Positions 25,108 to 34,336 of a stretch of DNA of 64,000 bases are shown in pieces. Every line of letters starts with the position of its first letter. Within the stretch, counting starts at the first letter, position 1. The DNA comes from Microbacterium helvum. GTDB lineage: Bacteria > Actinomycetota > Actinomycetes > Actinomycetales > Microbacteriaceae. The notes beneath the pieces are model-generated. The model was not told the origin of the DNA and searched no databases. It saw only the letters and a program-made list of their open reading frames with translations. A program made the translations under genes and the position numbers. The DNA is taken from assembly GCF_014779795.1 (NCBI RefSeq), contig NZ_JACXZS010000002.1:186001-250000 (forward strand). Reading direction: 5' to 3'.

Positions 25108-26147
25108 CCGACGACACGACCCGCCCGAGCGGTCCCTTCCGCCTCGGCGACCGCGTGCAGCTCACCGGCCCCAAGCAGCGCCTGCACACCATCACCCTGC
25201 GCGAGGGCGGCGAGCTGCACACGCACCACGGCGTGCTCAAGCACGAGCAGCTGGTCGGCCAGCCCGACGGCTCGGTCGTCGCCAACAGCGGCGGACACGA
25301 GTACCTCGCGTTGCGCCCGCTGCTGCGCGACTTCGTGATGTCGATGCCTCGCGGCGCCGCGATCGTGTACCCGAAGGATGCCGCACAGATCCTCGCGGAG
25401 GCCGACATCTTCCCCGGGGCCAGCGTCGTCGAGGCCGGCGTCGGCTCGGGCGCGCTGTCGCTGTGGCTGCTGCGCGCCATCGGCGCGGAGGGGCGGCTGG
25501 TGTCGTTCGAGCGCCGCGAGGACTTCGCGGCCGTCGCCAAGGCGAATGTCGAGACGTTCACCGGGGCCGTGCCCGCCAACTGGGACGTCGTCGTGGGCGA
25601 TCTCGCCGAAGACCTGCCACACACGGTGGCCGCGGCATCCGTCGACCGCGTCGTGCTCGACATGCTCGCCCCGTGGGAGTGCATCGATGTCGTCGCCGAC
25701 GCGCTGACCCCCGGCGGCGTCGTGGTCTGCTATGTCGCGACGGCGACTCAGCTGAGCCGGGTCGCGGAGTACATCCGGGGCACCGGGCTGTTCACCGAGC
25801 CCGACGCGAACGAGACCATGGTGCGCGGCTGGCACGTCGAGGGTCTCGCAGTGCGACCCGACCACCGCATGATCGCGCACACGGGATTCCTGGTCTGGGC
25901 GCGCCGGCTCGCACCGGGCGCGGTGCCGCCCGAGGTCAAGCGCCGCGCGTCGAAGTCCAGCTATGGCGACGAGGATGTGGAGCTGTGGACGCCCGGCGCC
26001 GTCGGCGACCGCCAGATCACCGACAAGAACCTCCGCAAGCGCGTGCGCGAGGCCGAGCGCGCCGCAGAGGGGGCCCGTCGGGCGTCCAGGCGTGCCGAGG
26101 ACACGGACGACACGGACGGCACGGAACACCCCGAGCACACCGCCTAG
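25104..26147 (+). CDS. trmI: tRNA (adenine-58-N1)-methyltransferase TrmI
   Basis: The 347-aa enzyme makes m1A58 in the T loop of tRNA. It has the N-terminal beta-barrel (FRLGDRVQLTGPKQR), then the SAM motif VVEAGVGSGALSLWLLRAIG near residue 110 and the catalytic region VVLDMLAPWE. A charged C-terminal tail of about 60 residues (Arg/Glu/Asp-rich, ending in a TDDTDGTEH-like stretch) is extra to the core fold. ATG 25104 overlaps the HAD stop. Its M. tuberculosis orthologue is Rv2118c. Confidence 0.92.
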   Translation: MTDDTTRPSGPFRLGDRVQLTGPKQRLHTITLREGGELHTHHGVLKHEQLVGQPDGSVVANSGGHEYLALRPLLRDFVMSMPRGAAIVYPKDAAQILAEADIFPGASVVEAGVGSGALSLWLLRAIGAEGRLVSFERREDFAAVAKANVETFTGAVPANWDVVVGDLAEDLPHTVAAASVDRVVLDMLAPWECIDVVADALTPGGVVVCYVATATQLSRVAEYIRGTGLFTEPDANETMVRGWHVEGLAVRPDHRMIAHTGFLVWARRLAPGAVPPEVKRRASKSSYGDEDVELWTPGAVGDRQITDKNLRKRVREAERAAEGARRASRRAEDTDDTDGTEHPEHTA

Positions 26148-26150
26148 ACT
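26145..26150 (+). promoter_or_regulatory. -10 hexamer for the FKBP gene (leaderless), overlapping the trmI stop
   Basis: TAGACT ends 6 nt before GTG 26157 and includes the TAG stop of trmI. It lets the lipoprotein gene be transcribed independently of the trmI operon. Confidence 0.6.
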
Positions 26151-26156
26151 GTTCCG

Positions 26157-27140
26157 GTGCGCAAGATCCCCGCTGCCCTCGTCGTCCTGGGCCTGGTGAC
26201 CGTCGGCCTCACCGGATGCTCGCTGCAGAACGTGTCTGCCGCGGACTGCTCGCGAACCCCGGTGTCCGAGCCCGATGTGATGAAGCTCATCGACGTCACC
26301 GGCGACACCGACAGCGAGCCCGATGTGGACGTGTACACGCCGCTGCACGCGCCGAGCCTCGGCTACGAGGACGTCGTGACCGGTGACGGCACCGCGATCA
26401 CGTCCGACAACCAGCTCATGGTGATGGACGTCGCGCTGTTCAGCGGTGCGACCGGTGACCCGATCGTCGCGACCGCCTACGACGGCGACCTGTCACAGGT
26501 GTCGGCGCCGTCGCAGTGGACGACGAACTTCCCCGGCTTCGGCACGGCGCTGGAGTGCGCCACGGCCGGATCGCGCATCGCGGTGGCGCTGTCGCCCGAC
26601 GACATGGCCGACGGCATCGCCGCCAGCTTCGGACTGAAGGACGACGACTCCGTCGTCGCCGTGCTCGACATCCGCAAGGTGTATCTCGCATCGGCCGCCG
26701 GTGCGCTGCAGTTCAACAGCGGCTTCGGTCTGCCGAGCGTGGTCCGGGCACCCGACGGGCGTCCCGGCATCACGATCCCCAGCGGCACCCCGGCCCCCGA
26801 GGATCTCGTGGTCCAGACCCTCATCAAGGGCGACGGCGACGAGGTCACCGGCGACCAGCCGGTGCGGGTGCAGTACACGGGTGTGGTGTGGGGCGCCGAC
26901 GAGGCGTTCGACACCACCTGGGACGGACAGGCCGCCTCGGTCACGCTCGACGGCGTCGTCCCGGGCTTCGCCGAGGCGATCAAGGGCAAGACCGTCGGTT
27001 CGCAGATCATGGTCGTGATCCCGCCCGAGCTCGGCTACAAGGACGAAGAGAAGGCGTCGATCCCGGCGAACTCGACGCTCGTCTTCGTGATCGACATCGT
27101 GGGCCTCGACGCGGTCGCACCCACGGCCGACGAAGGCTGA
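26157..27140 (+). CDS. FKBP-type peptidyl-prolyl cis-trans isomerase lipoprotein
   Basis: The 327-aa protein begins MRKIPAALVVLGLVTVGLTG followed by the lipid-anchoring Cys21, so it is exported and tethered outside the membrane. The C-terminal 100 residues form an FKBP domain (VRVQYTGVVWG, then VVPGFAEAIKGKTVGSQIMV and PPELGYKDEE). A second weaker FKBP-like region lies at about residues 60-190. It probably folds exported proteins. In other actinobacteria FKBP genes lie between pafA and pafB. Here it directly follows trmI. Confidence 0.9.
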   Translation: MRKIPAALVVLGLVTVGLTGCSLQNVSAADCSRTPVSEPDVMKLIDVTGDTDSEPDVDVYTPLHAPSLGYEDVVTGDGTAITSDNQLMVMDVALFSGATGDPIVATAYDGDLSQVSAPSQWTTNFPGFGTALECATAGSRIAVALSPDDMADGIAASFGLKDDDSVVAVLDIRKVYLASAAGALQFNSGFGLPSVVRAPDGRPGITIPSGTPAPEDLVVQTLIKGDGDEVTGDQPVRVQYTGVVWGADEAFDTTWDGQAASVTLDGVVPGFAEAIKGKTVGSQIMVVIPPELGYKDEEKASIPANSTLVFVIDIVGLDAVAPTADEG

Positions 27141-27175
27141 TCGCGCGCGGCCGAGACCGGGCTGCGGCCCGGCCA

Positions 27176-27181
27176 TAGGAT
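27176..27181 (+). promoter_or_regulatory. -10 hexamer for pafB (leaderless)
   Basis: TAGGAT ends 6 nt before GTG 27188 with no ribosome site. It supports that start and a leaderless pafBC transcript. Confidence 0.6.
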
Positions 27182-27187
27182 AGGCGG

Positions 27188-28183
27188 GTGCCTGCCACCG
27201 CCGCTGCGAAGATCCCGCCCGAGGAGCGCCTGCTCAACCTCGTGGTGGCACTCATCGCGACCGATCAAGGCCTGACCAAGGACACGATCCTGACCTCGGT
27301 CGCGGGCTACCGCGAGCAGAGCGAGGCGGGGGCTTCCAAGGACGCGCTCGAGAAGATGTTCGAGCGCGACAAGGAGTCGCTGCGCGGTCTCGGGGTGCCG
27401 ATCGAGACGATCGGCGACTGGGCCGACCCCGACGACCTCCGTGAGGCCCGCTATCGGGTGCCGAGCGCCGAGTACGAGCTGCCGGAGGACATCGAGTTCA
27501 CGCCGGCCGAGCTCGCCCTGCTGAACCTGGCCGGGGGAGTGTGGAGCGAGAGCTCCATGTCGGACGACGCGCGCAGCGGACTGCGCAAGATCCGGGCGCT
27601 GGGCGATCTGGTCGACGAGCCGATCATCGGGTTCTCGCCGCGGCTGAACCCGCGCGATCCGGCGTTCCCGGCGCTGCACCAGGCGATCGAGGCGAGCCGG
27701 GTGGTCACCTTCCCGTACCTCAAGCCCGGCGAGGACACACCGCGCACGCGCCGGATCCAGCCATTGGCGCTCGTCGAATACGAAGCGCGCTGGCACGTGT
27801 TCGGCATCGATCTCGACGTGCACGCCGATCGCACGTTCCTGCTGTCGCGCATCGTGGGACCGGTGGCGCTCGCGCGCGGATCGTTCGATCCGGTGCTGCG
27901 CGAGGGCGCGGGCGAGCGTGCGCTCGCGGGGCTCGAAGAGGTCGCCTCGCGCAACAGCGCCCTCCTCGAGGTGAACCCGGGAACCGAGGCGGCGCTGCGA
28001 CTCGCCCGGCGGGCGATACGGGCGGAGCAGGGCATCCGCGTGCCCTACGTCGACGTCCACATCTTCGCCGACGAGCTCGCCTCCTACGGCCCCGAGGTCC
28101 GCGTCGTCGAGCCCGCAGATCTGCGCGACCGCGTGATCGAGCGGCTCGTGATCACGCGCGACGCCCACGGAGGCACATCATGA
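27188..28183 (+). CDS. pafB: WYL-domain transcriptional regulator PafB
   Basis: The 331-aa protein has an N-terminal winged helix (ERLLNLVVALIATDQGLTKD), a middle region, and a WYL domain at about residues 165-240 (VVTFPYLKPGEDTPRTRRIQ, then YEARWHVFGIDLD). PafB and PafC together activate the LexA/RecA-independent DNA-damage response in mycobacteria. The name comes from linkage to pafA, which is not present here. It overlaps pafC by ATGA. Confidence 0.92.
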   Translation: MPATAAAKIPPEERLLNLVVALIATDQGLTKDTILTSVAGYREQSEAGASKDALEKMFERDKESLRGLGVPIETIGDWADPDDLREARYRVPSAEYELPEDIEFTPAELALLNLAGGVWSESSMSDDARSGLRKIRALGDLVDEPIIGFSPRLNPRDPAFPALHQAIEASRVVTFPYLKPGEDTPRTRRIQPLALVEYEARWHVFGIDLDVHADRTFLLSRIVGPVALARGSFDPVLREGAGERALAGLEEVASRNSALLEVNPGTEAALRLARRAIRAEQGIRVPYVDVHIFADELASYGPEVRVVEPADLRDRVIERLVITRDAHGGTS

Positions 28184-29139
28184 GCCCGCGTCCCCTGATC
28201 GCGACCGACCGCGCGGCGCTCATGCTTCAGCTCGTGCCGTACCTCGTCGGCAAGGGCGAAGTCTCGCTCGACGAGGCTGCGGCCGAGTTCGACGTCACTC
28301 CCGCGCAGATGCGCGCCATGGTCGAGAAGCTCACCGTCATCGGTCTGCCGGGGGACCGGGGGTACTGGCAGATGGCGAACGACCTCTTCGACATCGACTG
28401 GGACCTGCTCGACGACCAGGACCTCATCGTCATCACCAATGCGGTCGGCCTCGAGCGCGCGCCGAAGCTCACCGCCCGTGAGGTGGCGGCCCTGCTGGCG
28501 GGGCTTCAGCTGTCGCGCTCGATCCCCGGGGTCGGCGACACCGAGCTGTATGCGGGGCTTCTCTCCAAGCTCGCGCGCGGAGCCTCGGCGACCCCTGCGG
28601 AGGTCATTCTGGCGCCCGAGCCGGTCGACGCGGTGCGCGACCTGGTCGCCGACGCGCTCCGGCGGCACGTGGCCGTCTCCTTCACGTACAAGGCGCCGGA
28701 TGCCGCGCCCACGACCCGCACCGTCGACCCGGTGAAGGTGCACATCGCGAGCGGCCAGTGGTACCTCCAGGGGTGGTGCCACCTGCGTGAGGCGATGCGC
28801 ACGTTCCACCTCGACCGTGTGAGCGATCTCGAGCTGACCGGCATCCCGAGCACCCACTCCGAAGAGCCGGCCCCGGCGTGGTTCGACACCGATGCGGGCG
28901 AGGTCGTCGCGCGCGTGCGCTTCCCCGAGGGGGCGGCGCCGCTGCTGGGCGATTACATCGACCGTGCGGTGCTCGAGACCGCTGCGGGCACGACCGTGGC
29001 GACGATGCGCGTCGCCGACGAACTGAGTCTTCGCCGCCTCGCAGCGCGACGAAGCGGCATCGTCGAGGTGCTCGAGCCCCCGGCGGCGCGACGGGCAGTG
29101 GCCGAATGGGCCGAGGCCGGACTCGCGCAGTACCGCTGA
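28180..29139 (+). CDS. pafC: WYL-domain transcriptional regulator PafC
   Basis: The 319-aa partner of PafB starts at ATG 28180, preceded by GGAGG. It has a winged helix (ALMLQLVPYLVGKGEVSLDE) and a WYL domain near residues 160-225 (VAVSFTYKAPDAAPTTRTVD, then GQWYLQGWCHLREAMRTFHL) with a C-terminal extension. PafBC acts as a heterodimer. The pair directly precedes tatA-tatC as in other actinobacteria. Confidence 0.92.
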   Translation: MSPRPLIATDRAALMLQLVPYLVGKGEVSLDEAAAEFDVTPAQMRAMVEKLTVIGLPGDRGYWQMANDLFDIDWDLLDDQDLIVITNAVGLERAPKLTAREVAALLAGLQLSRSIPGVGDTELYAGLLSKLARGASATPAEVILAPEPVDAVRDLVADALRRHVAVSFTYKAPDAAPTTRTVDPVKVHIASGQWYLQGWCHLREAMRTFHLDRVSDLELTGIPSTHSEEPAPAWFDTDAGEVVARVRFPEGAAPLLGDYIDRAVLETAAGTTVATMRVADELSLRRLAARRSGIVEVLEPPAARRAVAEWAEAGLAQYR

Positions 29140-29167
29140 AGTCGGCATCCGGCCGACCGCAGCGGGT

Positions 29168-29173
29168 TACACT
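29168..29173 (+). promoter_or_regulatory. -10 hexamer for tatA
   Basis: TACACT lies 33 nt before ATG 29207, giving a leader of about 27 nt that includes the strong ribosome site AAGGAG. No clear -35 was seen. Confidence 0.45.
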
Positions 29174-29206
29174 TGACCCACATCCGCACCGACAAGGAGA
29201 TTCCGC

Positions 29207-29455
29207 ATGGGCGCATTCGGATGGCCGCATCTTCTGATCATCCTCGCGGTGATCCTGCTCCTGTTCGGGGCTGCGAAGCTCCCGGCCCTCGCCAAGAGCG
29301 TCGGGCAGTCCGCTCGGGTGTTCAAGGGCGAGATGAAGGCGATGAAGGACGACGACGTCCCCACCGCGTCGGCGAAGGCCGACAACGCCGCGCCTGAGAA
29401 GCCGGCGGCCGACACCCCCGCGAGCTCGAGCAGCACCTCAGACCCGTCCTCCTGA
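29207..29455 (+). CDS. tatA: Sec-independent protein translocase subunit TatA
   Basis: The 82-aa protein has a single N-terminal membrane helix (PHLLIILAVILLLFGAAKLP), the FGAAKLP hinge, an amphipathic helix (LAKSVGQSARVFKGEMKA) and a disordered acidic tail. TatA oligomers form the conduit for folded proteins. It lies 6 nt upstream of tatC. A likely client is the twin-arginine phospholipase at 4122-5936. Confidence 0.95.
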   Translation: MGAFGWPHLLIILAVILLLFGAAKLPALAKSVGQSARVFKGEMKAMKDDDVPTASAKADNAAPEKPAADTPASSSSTSDPSS

Positions 29456-29461
29456 CCTGCC

Positions 29462-30283
29462 GTGGTCACCACGGAACCACCGCGCATCGAGGAGCCTGAG
29501 CAGCCTCGGCGCGACACACGCATGTCGCTCAGAGGTCATCTGCTCGAACTGCGCAAACGCCTGTTCATCGCCGCCGCCGGCCTGATCGTGGGCATGATCA
29601 TCGCCTTCATCATCAGCGGCTGGGTGATCGATCTGCTCTCGGAGCCGATCGAGCAGATCGCTCATCAGGCCGGACGCGAGTACACGGCGCTGAACTTCAC
29701 GACCGTCTCCAGCGGCTTCGACCTGCACATGCGGATCGCGTTCGCGATCGGCCTGCTGATCTCGGCGCCGGTATGGCTGTGGCAGCTGTGGGCGTTCGTG
29801 ATGCCCGGTCTGACGCGCAAAGAGGTGCGCTACACGGTCGGGTTCCTCGCCTCGGCGATCCCGTTGTTCGTGGTCGGTCTGTATGTCGGCTGGCTGATCA
29901 TGCCGCACATGGTGATCATCATGGCGAACTTCGTGCCGAACGGTCAGGGGATCGCGCAGTTCTACGACTACGCGACGTACTACGACTTCGTCTTCAAGCT
30001 GCTGCTGGTGATCGGGGTGTCGTTCGTGACGCCCGTGTTCCTGGTCGCGCTGAACCTCGCCGGTGTGGTGTCCGGTCGCGACATCCTGAAGGGGTGGCGG
30101 GTCGCGGTCATCGTGATCACGGTGTTCGCGGCGGCGGCGACCCCCGCGGCGGACGTCACCTCGATGCTGCTGCTCGCCGGCATCCTGTGCGTCCTGTACT
30201 TCGCCGCGGTCGGGCTGTCGATGCTCTTCGACCGCCGCAAGGCCAAGCGCGATGCGAAGCTGCTTCCGCCCGAGGTCTCGTGA
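29462..30283 (+). CDS. tatC: Sec-independent protein translocase subunit TatC
   Basis: The 273-aa polytopic protein recognises twin-arginine signals. The family N terminus MSLRGHLLELRKRLFIAAAG starts at residue 21, and six membrane helices follow, including FVMPGLTRKEVRYT. GTG 29462 gives a 20-residue N-terminal extension; ATG 29522 is the alternative start. It overlaps the helicase gene by GTGA. Confidence 0.95.
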   Translation: MVTTEPPRIEEPEQPRRDTRMSLRGHLLELRKRLFIAAAGLIVGMIIAFIISGWVIDLLSEPIEQIAHQAGREYTALNFTTVSSGFDLHMRIAFAIGLLISAPVWLWQLWAFVMPGLTRKEVRYTVGFLASAIPLFVVGLYVGWLIMPHMVIIMANFVPNGQGIAQFYDYATYYDFVFKLLLVIGVSFVTPVFLVALNLAGVVSGRDILKGWRVAVIVITVFAAAATPAADVTSMLLLAGILCVLYFAAVGLSMLFDRRKAKRDAKLLPPEVS

Positions 30284-32778
30284 GCGATCCCGGCCCCGCC
30301 GAGCGCTACGCACGCGCGAGCGATGCCGCGCGCCACGGCCGCAGTCATCCGCTCACGGCGGCGTTCGCGGCATCCCAGCCTTTCGATCTCGACCCGTTCC
30401 AGATCGATGGATGCCGCGCCCTCGAGGAGGGTCGGAGCGTCCTGGTCGCCGCGCCCACCGGCGCGGGCAAGACGATCGTCGGAGAGTTCGCCGTGCATCT
30501 GGCGATGCGCGAGCCGGGCGACAAGGCGTTCTACACGACGCCGATGAAGGCGCTGTCGAACCAGAAGTTCCGTGAGCTGCAGGAGGTGTACGGCCCCGAC
30601 GAGGTCGGCCTGCTCACCGGCGACACCAACATCAACGGCAACGCGCGGGTCGTCGTCATGACGACCGAGGTGCTGCGCAACATGCTGTACGCCGACTCGC
30701 CGGCGCTGCGGGGCCTGCGGTACGTCGTGATGGACGAGGTGCACTACCTCGCCGACCGCTTCCGCGGCGCGGTGTGGGAAGAGGTCATCATCCACCTCGC
30801 GTCGAGCGTCAAGCTGGTGTCGCTGTCGGCCACGGTGTCCAACGCCGAGGAGTTCGGCGACTGGCTCGACACCGTGCGCGGCGACACCCAGGTGATCGTC
30901 TCCGAGACGCGTCCGGTGCCGCTGGAGCAGCATGTGCTCGTCCGCGGCGACCTGCTGCCGCTGTTCGACGACCGTGCCGGCATCGCGACCGCGCAGGTCA
31001 ACCAGGAGCTCATGCGCATCCGCTCGTTCAAGGGCTCCAATTTCGACAACAACCGTCGGGTCCAGGCGTCGAACAGTGCCCGGCACGGCGGGTACGAGGC
31101 ATCCTCCCGACGTCCTCACCGCGGCATGAAGAGGCCGGTGCGCACGGCGAACGTGCGGCGCATCGAGCGGATGGACCGTCCCGAGGTGGTCGAGCTGCTG
31201 CGGCGCGCCAACCTGCTGCCGGCGATCTTCTTCATCTTCAGCCGCGTCGGGTGCGATGCGGCCGTGCAGCAGGTGCGGCGCGCGGGCGTGCAGCTGACCA
31301 CGCCCGAGGAGCGGCGCGAGATCCGCGAGGTGATCGAGGAGCGCACGCGCACCCTGCTGGAGGAGGACCTCGCCGTCCTCGGCTTCTGGGAGTGGCGCGA
31401 GAACCTGGAGCGCGGCGTGGCCTCGCACCACGCCGGGCTGCTGCCGGCGTTCAAAGAGGTCGTCGAGGAGCTGTTCCAGCGCAAGCTCGTGAAGGTCGTG
31501 TTCGCAACCGAGACGCTCGCGCTCGGCATCAACATGCCGGCTCGCACCGTCGTGCTGGAGAAGCTCGAGAAGTTCAACGGCGAGGCCCGGGTCGCGATCA
31601 CGTCGGGCGAGTACACCCAGCTCACCGGCCGCGCCGGGCGGCGCGGCATCGACGTCGAAGGCCATGCCGTCATCCAGTGGACCGAGGGACTCGACCCGCA
31701 GGCGGTCGCCGCGCTCGCGTCGCGACGCACGTACCCGCTCAACTCCAGCTTCCGTCCCACGTACAACATGGCGGTGAACCTCATCGACCAGTTCGGGCGG
31801 GCGAAGGCGCGCGAGATCCTGGAGTCCTCGTTCGCGCAGTTCCAAGCAGACCGGGCGGTCGTCGGGATCGCACGCCAGGTGCGCGAGCAGGAGGAATCGT
31901 TCGCCGGCTACGCCAAGGCGATGTCGTGCGACCGCGGCGACTTCGCCGAGTACTCGCGCATCCGTCGCGAGCTGAGCGACCTCGAGAAGACGAACCGCAA
32001 GGACGCCAACGCCTCACGCCGTACCCGCGACGAGCGCCAGCGACACATCGCGGGCCTGCGCAAGCAGATGCAGCGTCATCCGTGTCACTCGTGTCCCGAC
32101 CGCGAGCACCACGCACGCTGGGCTGAGCGGTACTGGCGCCTCAAGCGCGACATCGACAAGCTGCGCCGTCAGATCGAGACGCGCACCGGGACCGTCGCGC
32201 GCATCTTCGACCGCGTCGTGGACGTGCTCGGCGCCTTGGAGTACGTCACGATCGCCGACGACGGCGCGACCTCGCTGACCCCGTCCGGCCGCACGATGCG
32301 CCGCATCTACGGCGAACGGGACCTGCTCGTCGCCGAGTCGCTCCGCCGCGGGATCTGGAAGAACCTGGATGCTCCGTCCCTCGCCGCTCTCGCCTGCGCG
32401 CTGGTCTACGAGCCGCGCCGTGACGACGGTGGCCCGGGGGAGCGGGGGCTGCCGCGCGGCGGGTTCCGGGGTGCGTTCGATGCGACGCTGACGCTGTGGC
32501 AGCAGCTCGACGACCTCGAGCGCGACCACCGTCTTCCCGGATCCGAGCCCATCTCGGCCGGATTGTCGGGGGCGATGCACACGTGGGCGCGCGGCGGCGC
32601 GCTCGACCGGGTGCTGATCGAGGCCGACATGGCCGCCGGCGACTTCGTGCGGTGGGCGAAGCAGACCATCGACCTGCTGGACCAGCTGTCCATCGTGGCC
32701 GACCAGCCGACGGCGAGCACGGCGCGAAAGGCGCTCGACGCCGTGCGCCGGGGAATCGTCGCGTACTCGGGAGTGTGA
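30280..32778 (+). CDS. helY: HelY/Mtr4-like DEAD/DEAH-box RNA helicase
   Basis: The 832-aa superfamily 2 helicase starts at GTG 30280 inside the tatC stop. The motor motifs are AAPTGAGKTIVGEF, TTPMKALSNQKFRELQ, MDEVHYLADRFRG, SLSATVSNAEE, ASHHAGLLPAFKEVVEELFQ and QLTGRAGRRGID. A CxxC-containing segment near residue 600 (HPCHSCPDREHH) and a C-terminal DSHCT-like domain follow, as in Ski2/Mtr4 proteins. It probably unwinds structured RNA. The order tatA-tatC-helY is the actinobacterial one. Confidence 0.9.
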   Translation: MSDPGPAERYARASDAARHGRSHPLTAAFAASQPFDLDPFQIDGCRALEEGRSVLVAAPTGAGKTIVGEFAVHLAMREPGDKAFYTTPMKALSNQKFRELQEVYGPDEVGLLTGDTNINGNARVVVMTTEVLRNMLYADSPALRGLRYVVMDEVHYLADRFRGAVWEEVIIHLASSVKLVSLSATVSNAEEFGDWLDTVRGDTQVIVSETRPVPLEQHVLVRGDLLPLFDDRAGIATAQVNQELMRIRSFKGSNFDNNRRVQASNSARHGGYEASSRRPHRGMKRPVRTANVRRIERMDRPEVVELLRRANLLPAIFFIFSRVGCDAAVQQVRRAGVQLTTPEERREIREVIEERTRTLLEEDLAVLGFWEWRENLERGVASHHAGLLPAFKEVVEELFQRKLVKVVFATETLALGINMPARTVVLEKLEKFNGEARVAITSGEYTQLTGRAGRRGIDVEGHAVIQWTEGLDPQAVAALASRRTYPLNSSFRPTYNMAVNLIDQFGRAKAREILESSFAQFQADRAVVGIARQVREQEESFAGYAKAMSCDRGDFAEYSRIRRELSDLEKTNRKDANASRRTRDERQRHIAGLRKQMQRHPCHSCPDREHHARWAERYWRLKRDIDKLRRQIETRTGTVARIFDRVVDVLGALEYVTIADDGATSLTPSGRTMRRIYGERDLLVAESLRRGIWKNLDAPSLAALACALVYEPRRDDGGPGERGLPRGGFRGAFDATLTLWQQLDDLERDHRLPGSEPISAGLSGAMHTWARGGALDRVLIEADMAAGDFVRWAKQTIDLLDQLSIVADQPTASTARKALDAVRRGIVAYSGV

Positions 32779-34334
32779 TGGAACGTCCCGTACTGCCCTT
32801 GTGGGCAGCCGTCATCGCCGCGGCCGCCGGAGGCTTCGCGCTCACGACGGCGTTCCCGGCGCTCGCGTGGTGGCCGATGGTGTTCGTGGCGATCCCGCTC
32901 ACCCTCGTGAGCCTGATCGGACGGCGCGCGTGGAGCGCGCTGCTGGTGGGCCTCGTCTTCGGGCTCGCGTTCTTCCTGGTCAACGTGTCGTTCACGGCCC
33001 GCTACCTCGGACCGGTGCCGTGGCTCGCGCTGTCGATCTTCGAAGCGGTGCTCACAGCGGTCGCCGCCGTGCCGATCGCGCTGGCATACCGGTGGCTCCC
33101 GCGGGTGCGAGGCGGCGCGTGGGCGCGTCTGGTGGCGCTGCCGGCGCTCGTGGCGGCGCTGTGGGTGCTGCGCGAGCAGCTGCTCGGCACGTGGCCGTAC
33201 GGCGGGTTCCCGTGGGGCCGCGTGGGCATCACCCAGGCCGACAGCCCGCTGGCGAGCGTGGCGTCATGGGTCGGTGTGGCGGGCCTGTCGTTCCTCGTCG
33301 TGATGCTGTGCGCGACCGCCGTCGAGTGGGTGCGCCTCGGTCGGTTCCGCGACCTGCGCACGCTGCTGCCGGCGGTCACGCTCGTCGGGCTGCTGTTCGC
33401 GCTGCCGCAGTTCCCGACGACGGATGCCGGGACGATGCGTGTTGCCGCGGTCCAGGGCAACGGCCCCGCCGGGTACTTCGACGAGCGCGCCCGCGGCGAT
33501 GTGCTCAACGCGCAGCTGGAGGCCACCGCTCCGCTCTTCGGCGAGGACGTCGACGTGCTGCTGTGGCCCGAGGGCGGCGTGGACTCGGACCCCACGACCG
33601 ACGAGAGCACGGCACGCACGCTCGACGCGCTGGCGGCTCGGATGGACGCCCCGCTCGTCGTCGCCGCCGTCACGCAGCGTGGCGACGAGTACTTCAACTC
33701 CTCGCTGCTCTGGGAGCAGGACGCCGACAACCCGGTCGACGTGTACGACAAGCGGCACCCGGTGCCCTTCGGCGAGTGGGTGCCCGATCGCGCCTTCTAC
33801 CGGCTGTTCGCGCCGGATCTCATCGACCTGATCCAGCGGGAGTACACCCCGGGCGGCGCGCGTCCGTACTTCGACGTGAACGGCGTCGGGGTGGGACTGG
33901 CGATCTGCTTCGACGTGATCTACGACGACGTCATCTGGGACGGCGCGTGGGACGGCGCCGAGATCTACATGTTCCAGACGAACAATGCCGACTTCCGCGG
34001 TACCGACGAGAACCTGCAGCAGCTCGCCTTCGCCCGCATGCGCGCCGTCGAGACCGGTCGCTCCGTGGTGAACATCTCCACCGTCGGCACGAGTCAGATC
34101 ATCGCGCCGGACGGGTCGGAGATCGCCGGCATCGCCGCCGACACCGCCGGTCACATGCTGGAGGACGTCCCGCTGCGCACCGGGCTCACCCCGGCGGTGA
34201 TCGCGGGCGGCGCCATCCAGCTGCTGCTGGTGTGGGGCGGGGTCATCGGACTGCTCGTGGCCGGCGTCGTGGGTCGCCGACGCAACGCGAAAGCGCCGGC
34301 CCCCGAGGGGACCGGCGTCGCGGGAATCGACTGA
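32778..34334 (+). CDS. lnt: Apolipoprotein N-acyltransferase
   Basis: The 518-aa enzyme adds the third acyl chain to lipoproteins. Six membrane helices occupy residues 1-215. The periplasmic nitrilase-like domain follows, with the catalytic Glu in LLWPEGGVDSD, Lys in YDKRHPVPFGEW and Cys in GLAICFDVIYDD. A final membrane helix lies near the C terminus. ATG 32778 overlaps the helicase stop by one base. Several lipoproteins in this window would be substrates. Confidence 0.92.
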   Translation: MERPVLPLWAAVIAAAAGGFALTTAFPALAWWPMVFVAIPLTLVSLIGRRAWSALLVGLVFGLAFFLVNVSFTARYLGPVPWLALSIFEAVLTAVAAVPIALAYRWLPRVRGGAWARLVALPALVAALWVLREQLLGTWPYGGFPWGRVGITQADSPLASVASWVGVAGLSFLVVMLCATAVEWVRLGRFRDLRTLLPAVTLVGLLFALPQFPTTDAGTMRVAAVQGNGPAGYFDERARGDVLNAQLEATAPLFGEDVDVLLWPEGGVDSDPTTDESTARTLDALAARMDAPLVVAAVTQRGDEYFNSSLLWEQDADNPVDVYDKRHPVPFGEWVPDRAFYRLFAPDLIDLIQREYTPGGARPYFDVNGVGVGLAICFDVIYDDVIWDGAWDGAEIYMFQTNNADFRGTDENLQQLAFARMRAVETGRSVVNISTVGTSQIIAPDGSEIAGIAADTAGHMLEDVPLRTGLTPAVIAGGAIQLLLVWGGVIGLLVAGVVGRRRNAKAPAPEGTGVAGID

Positions 34335-34336
34335 CG

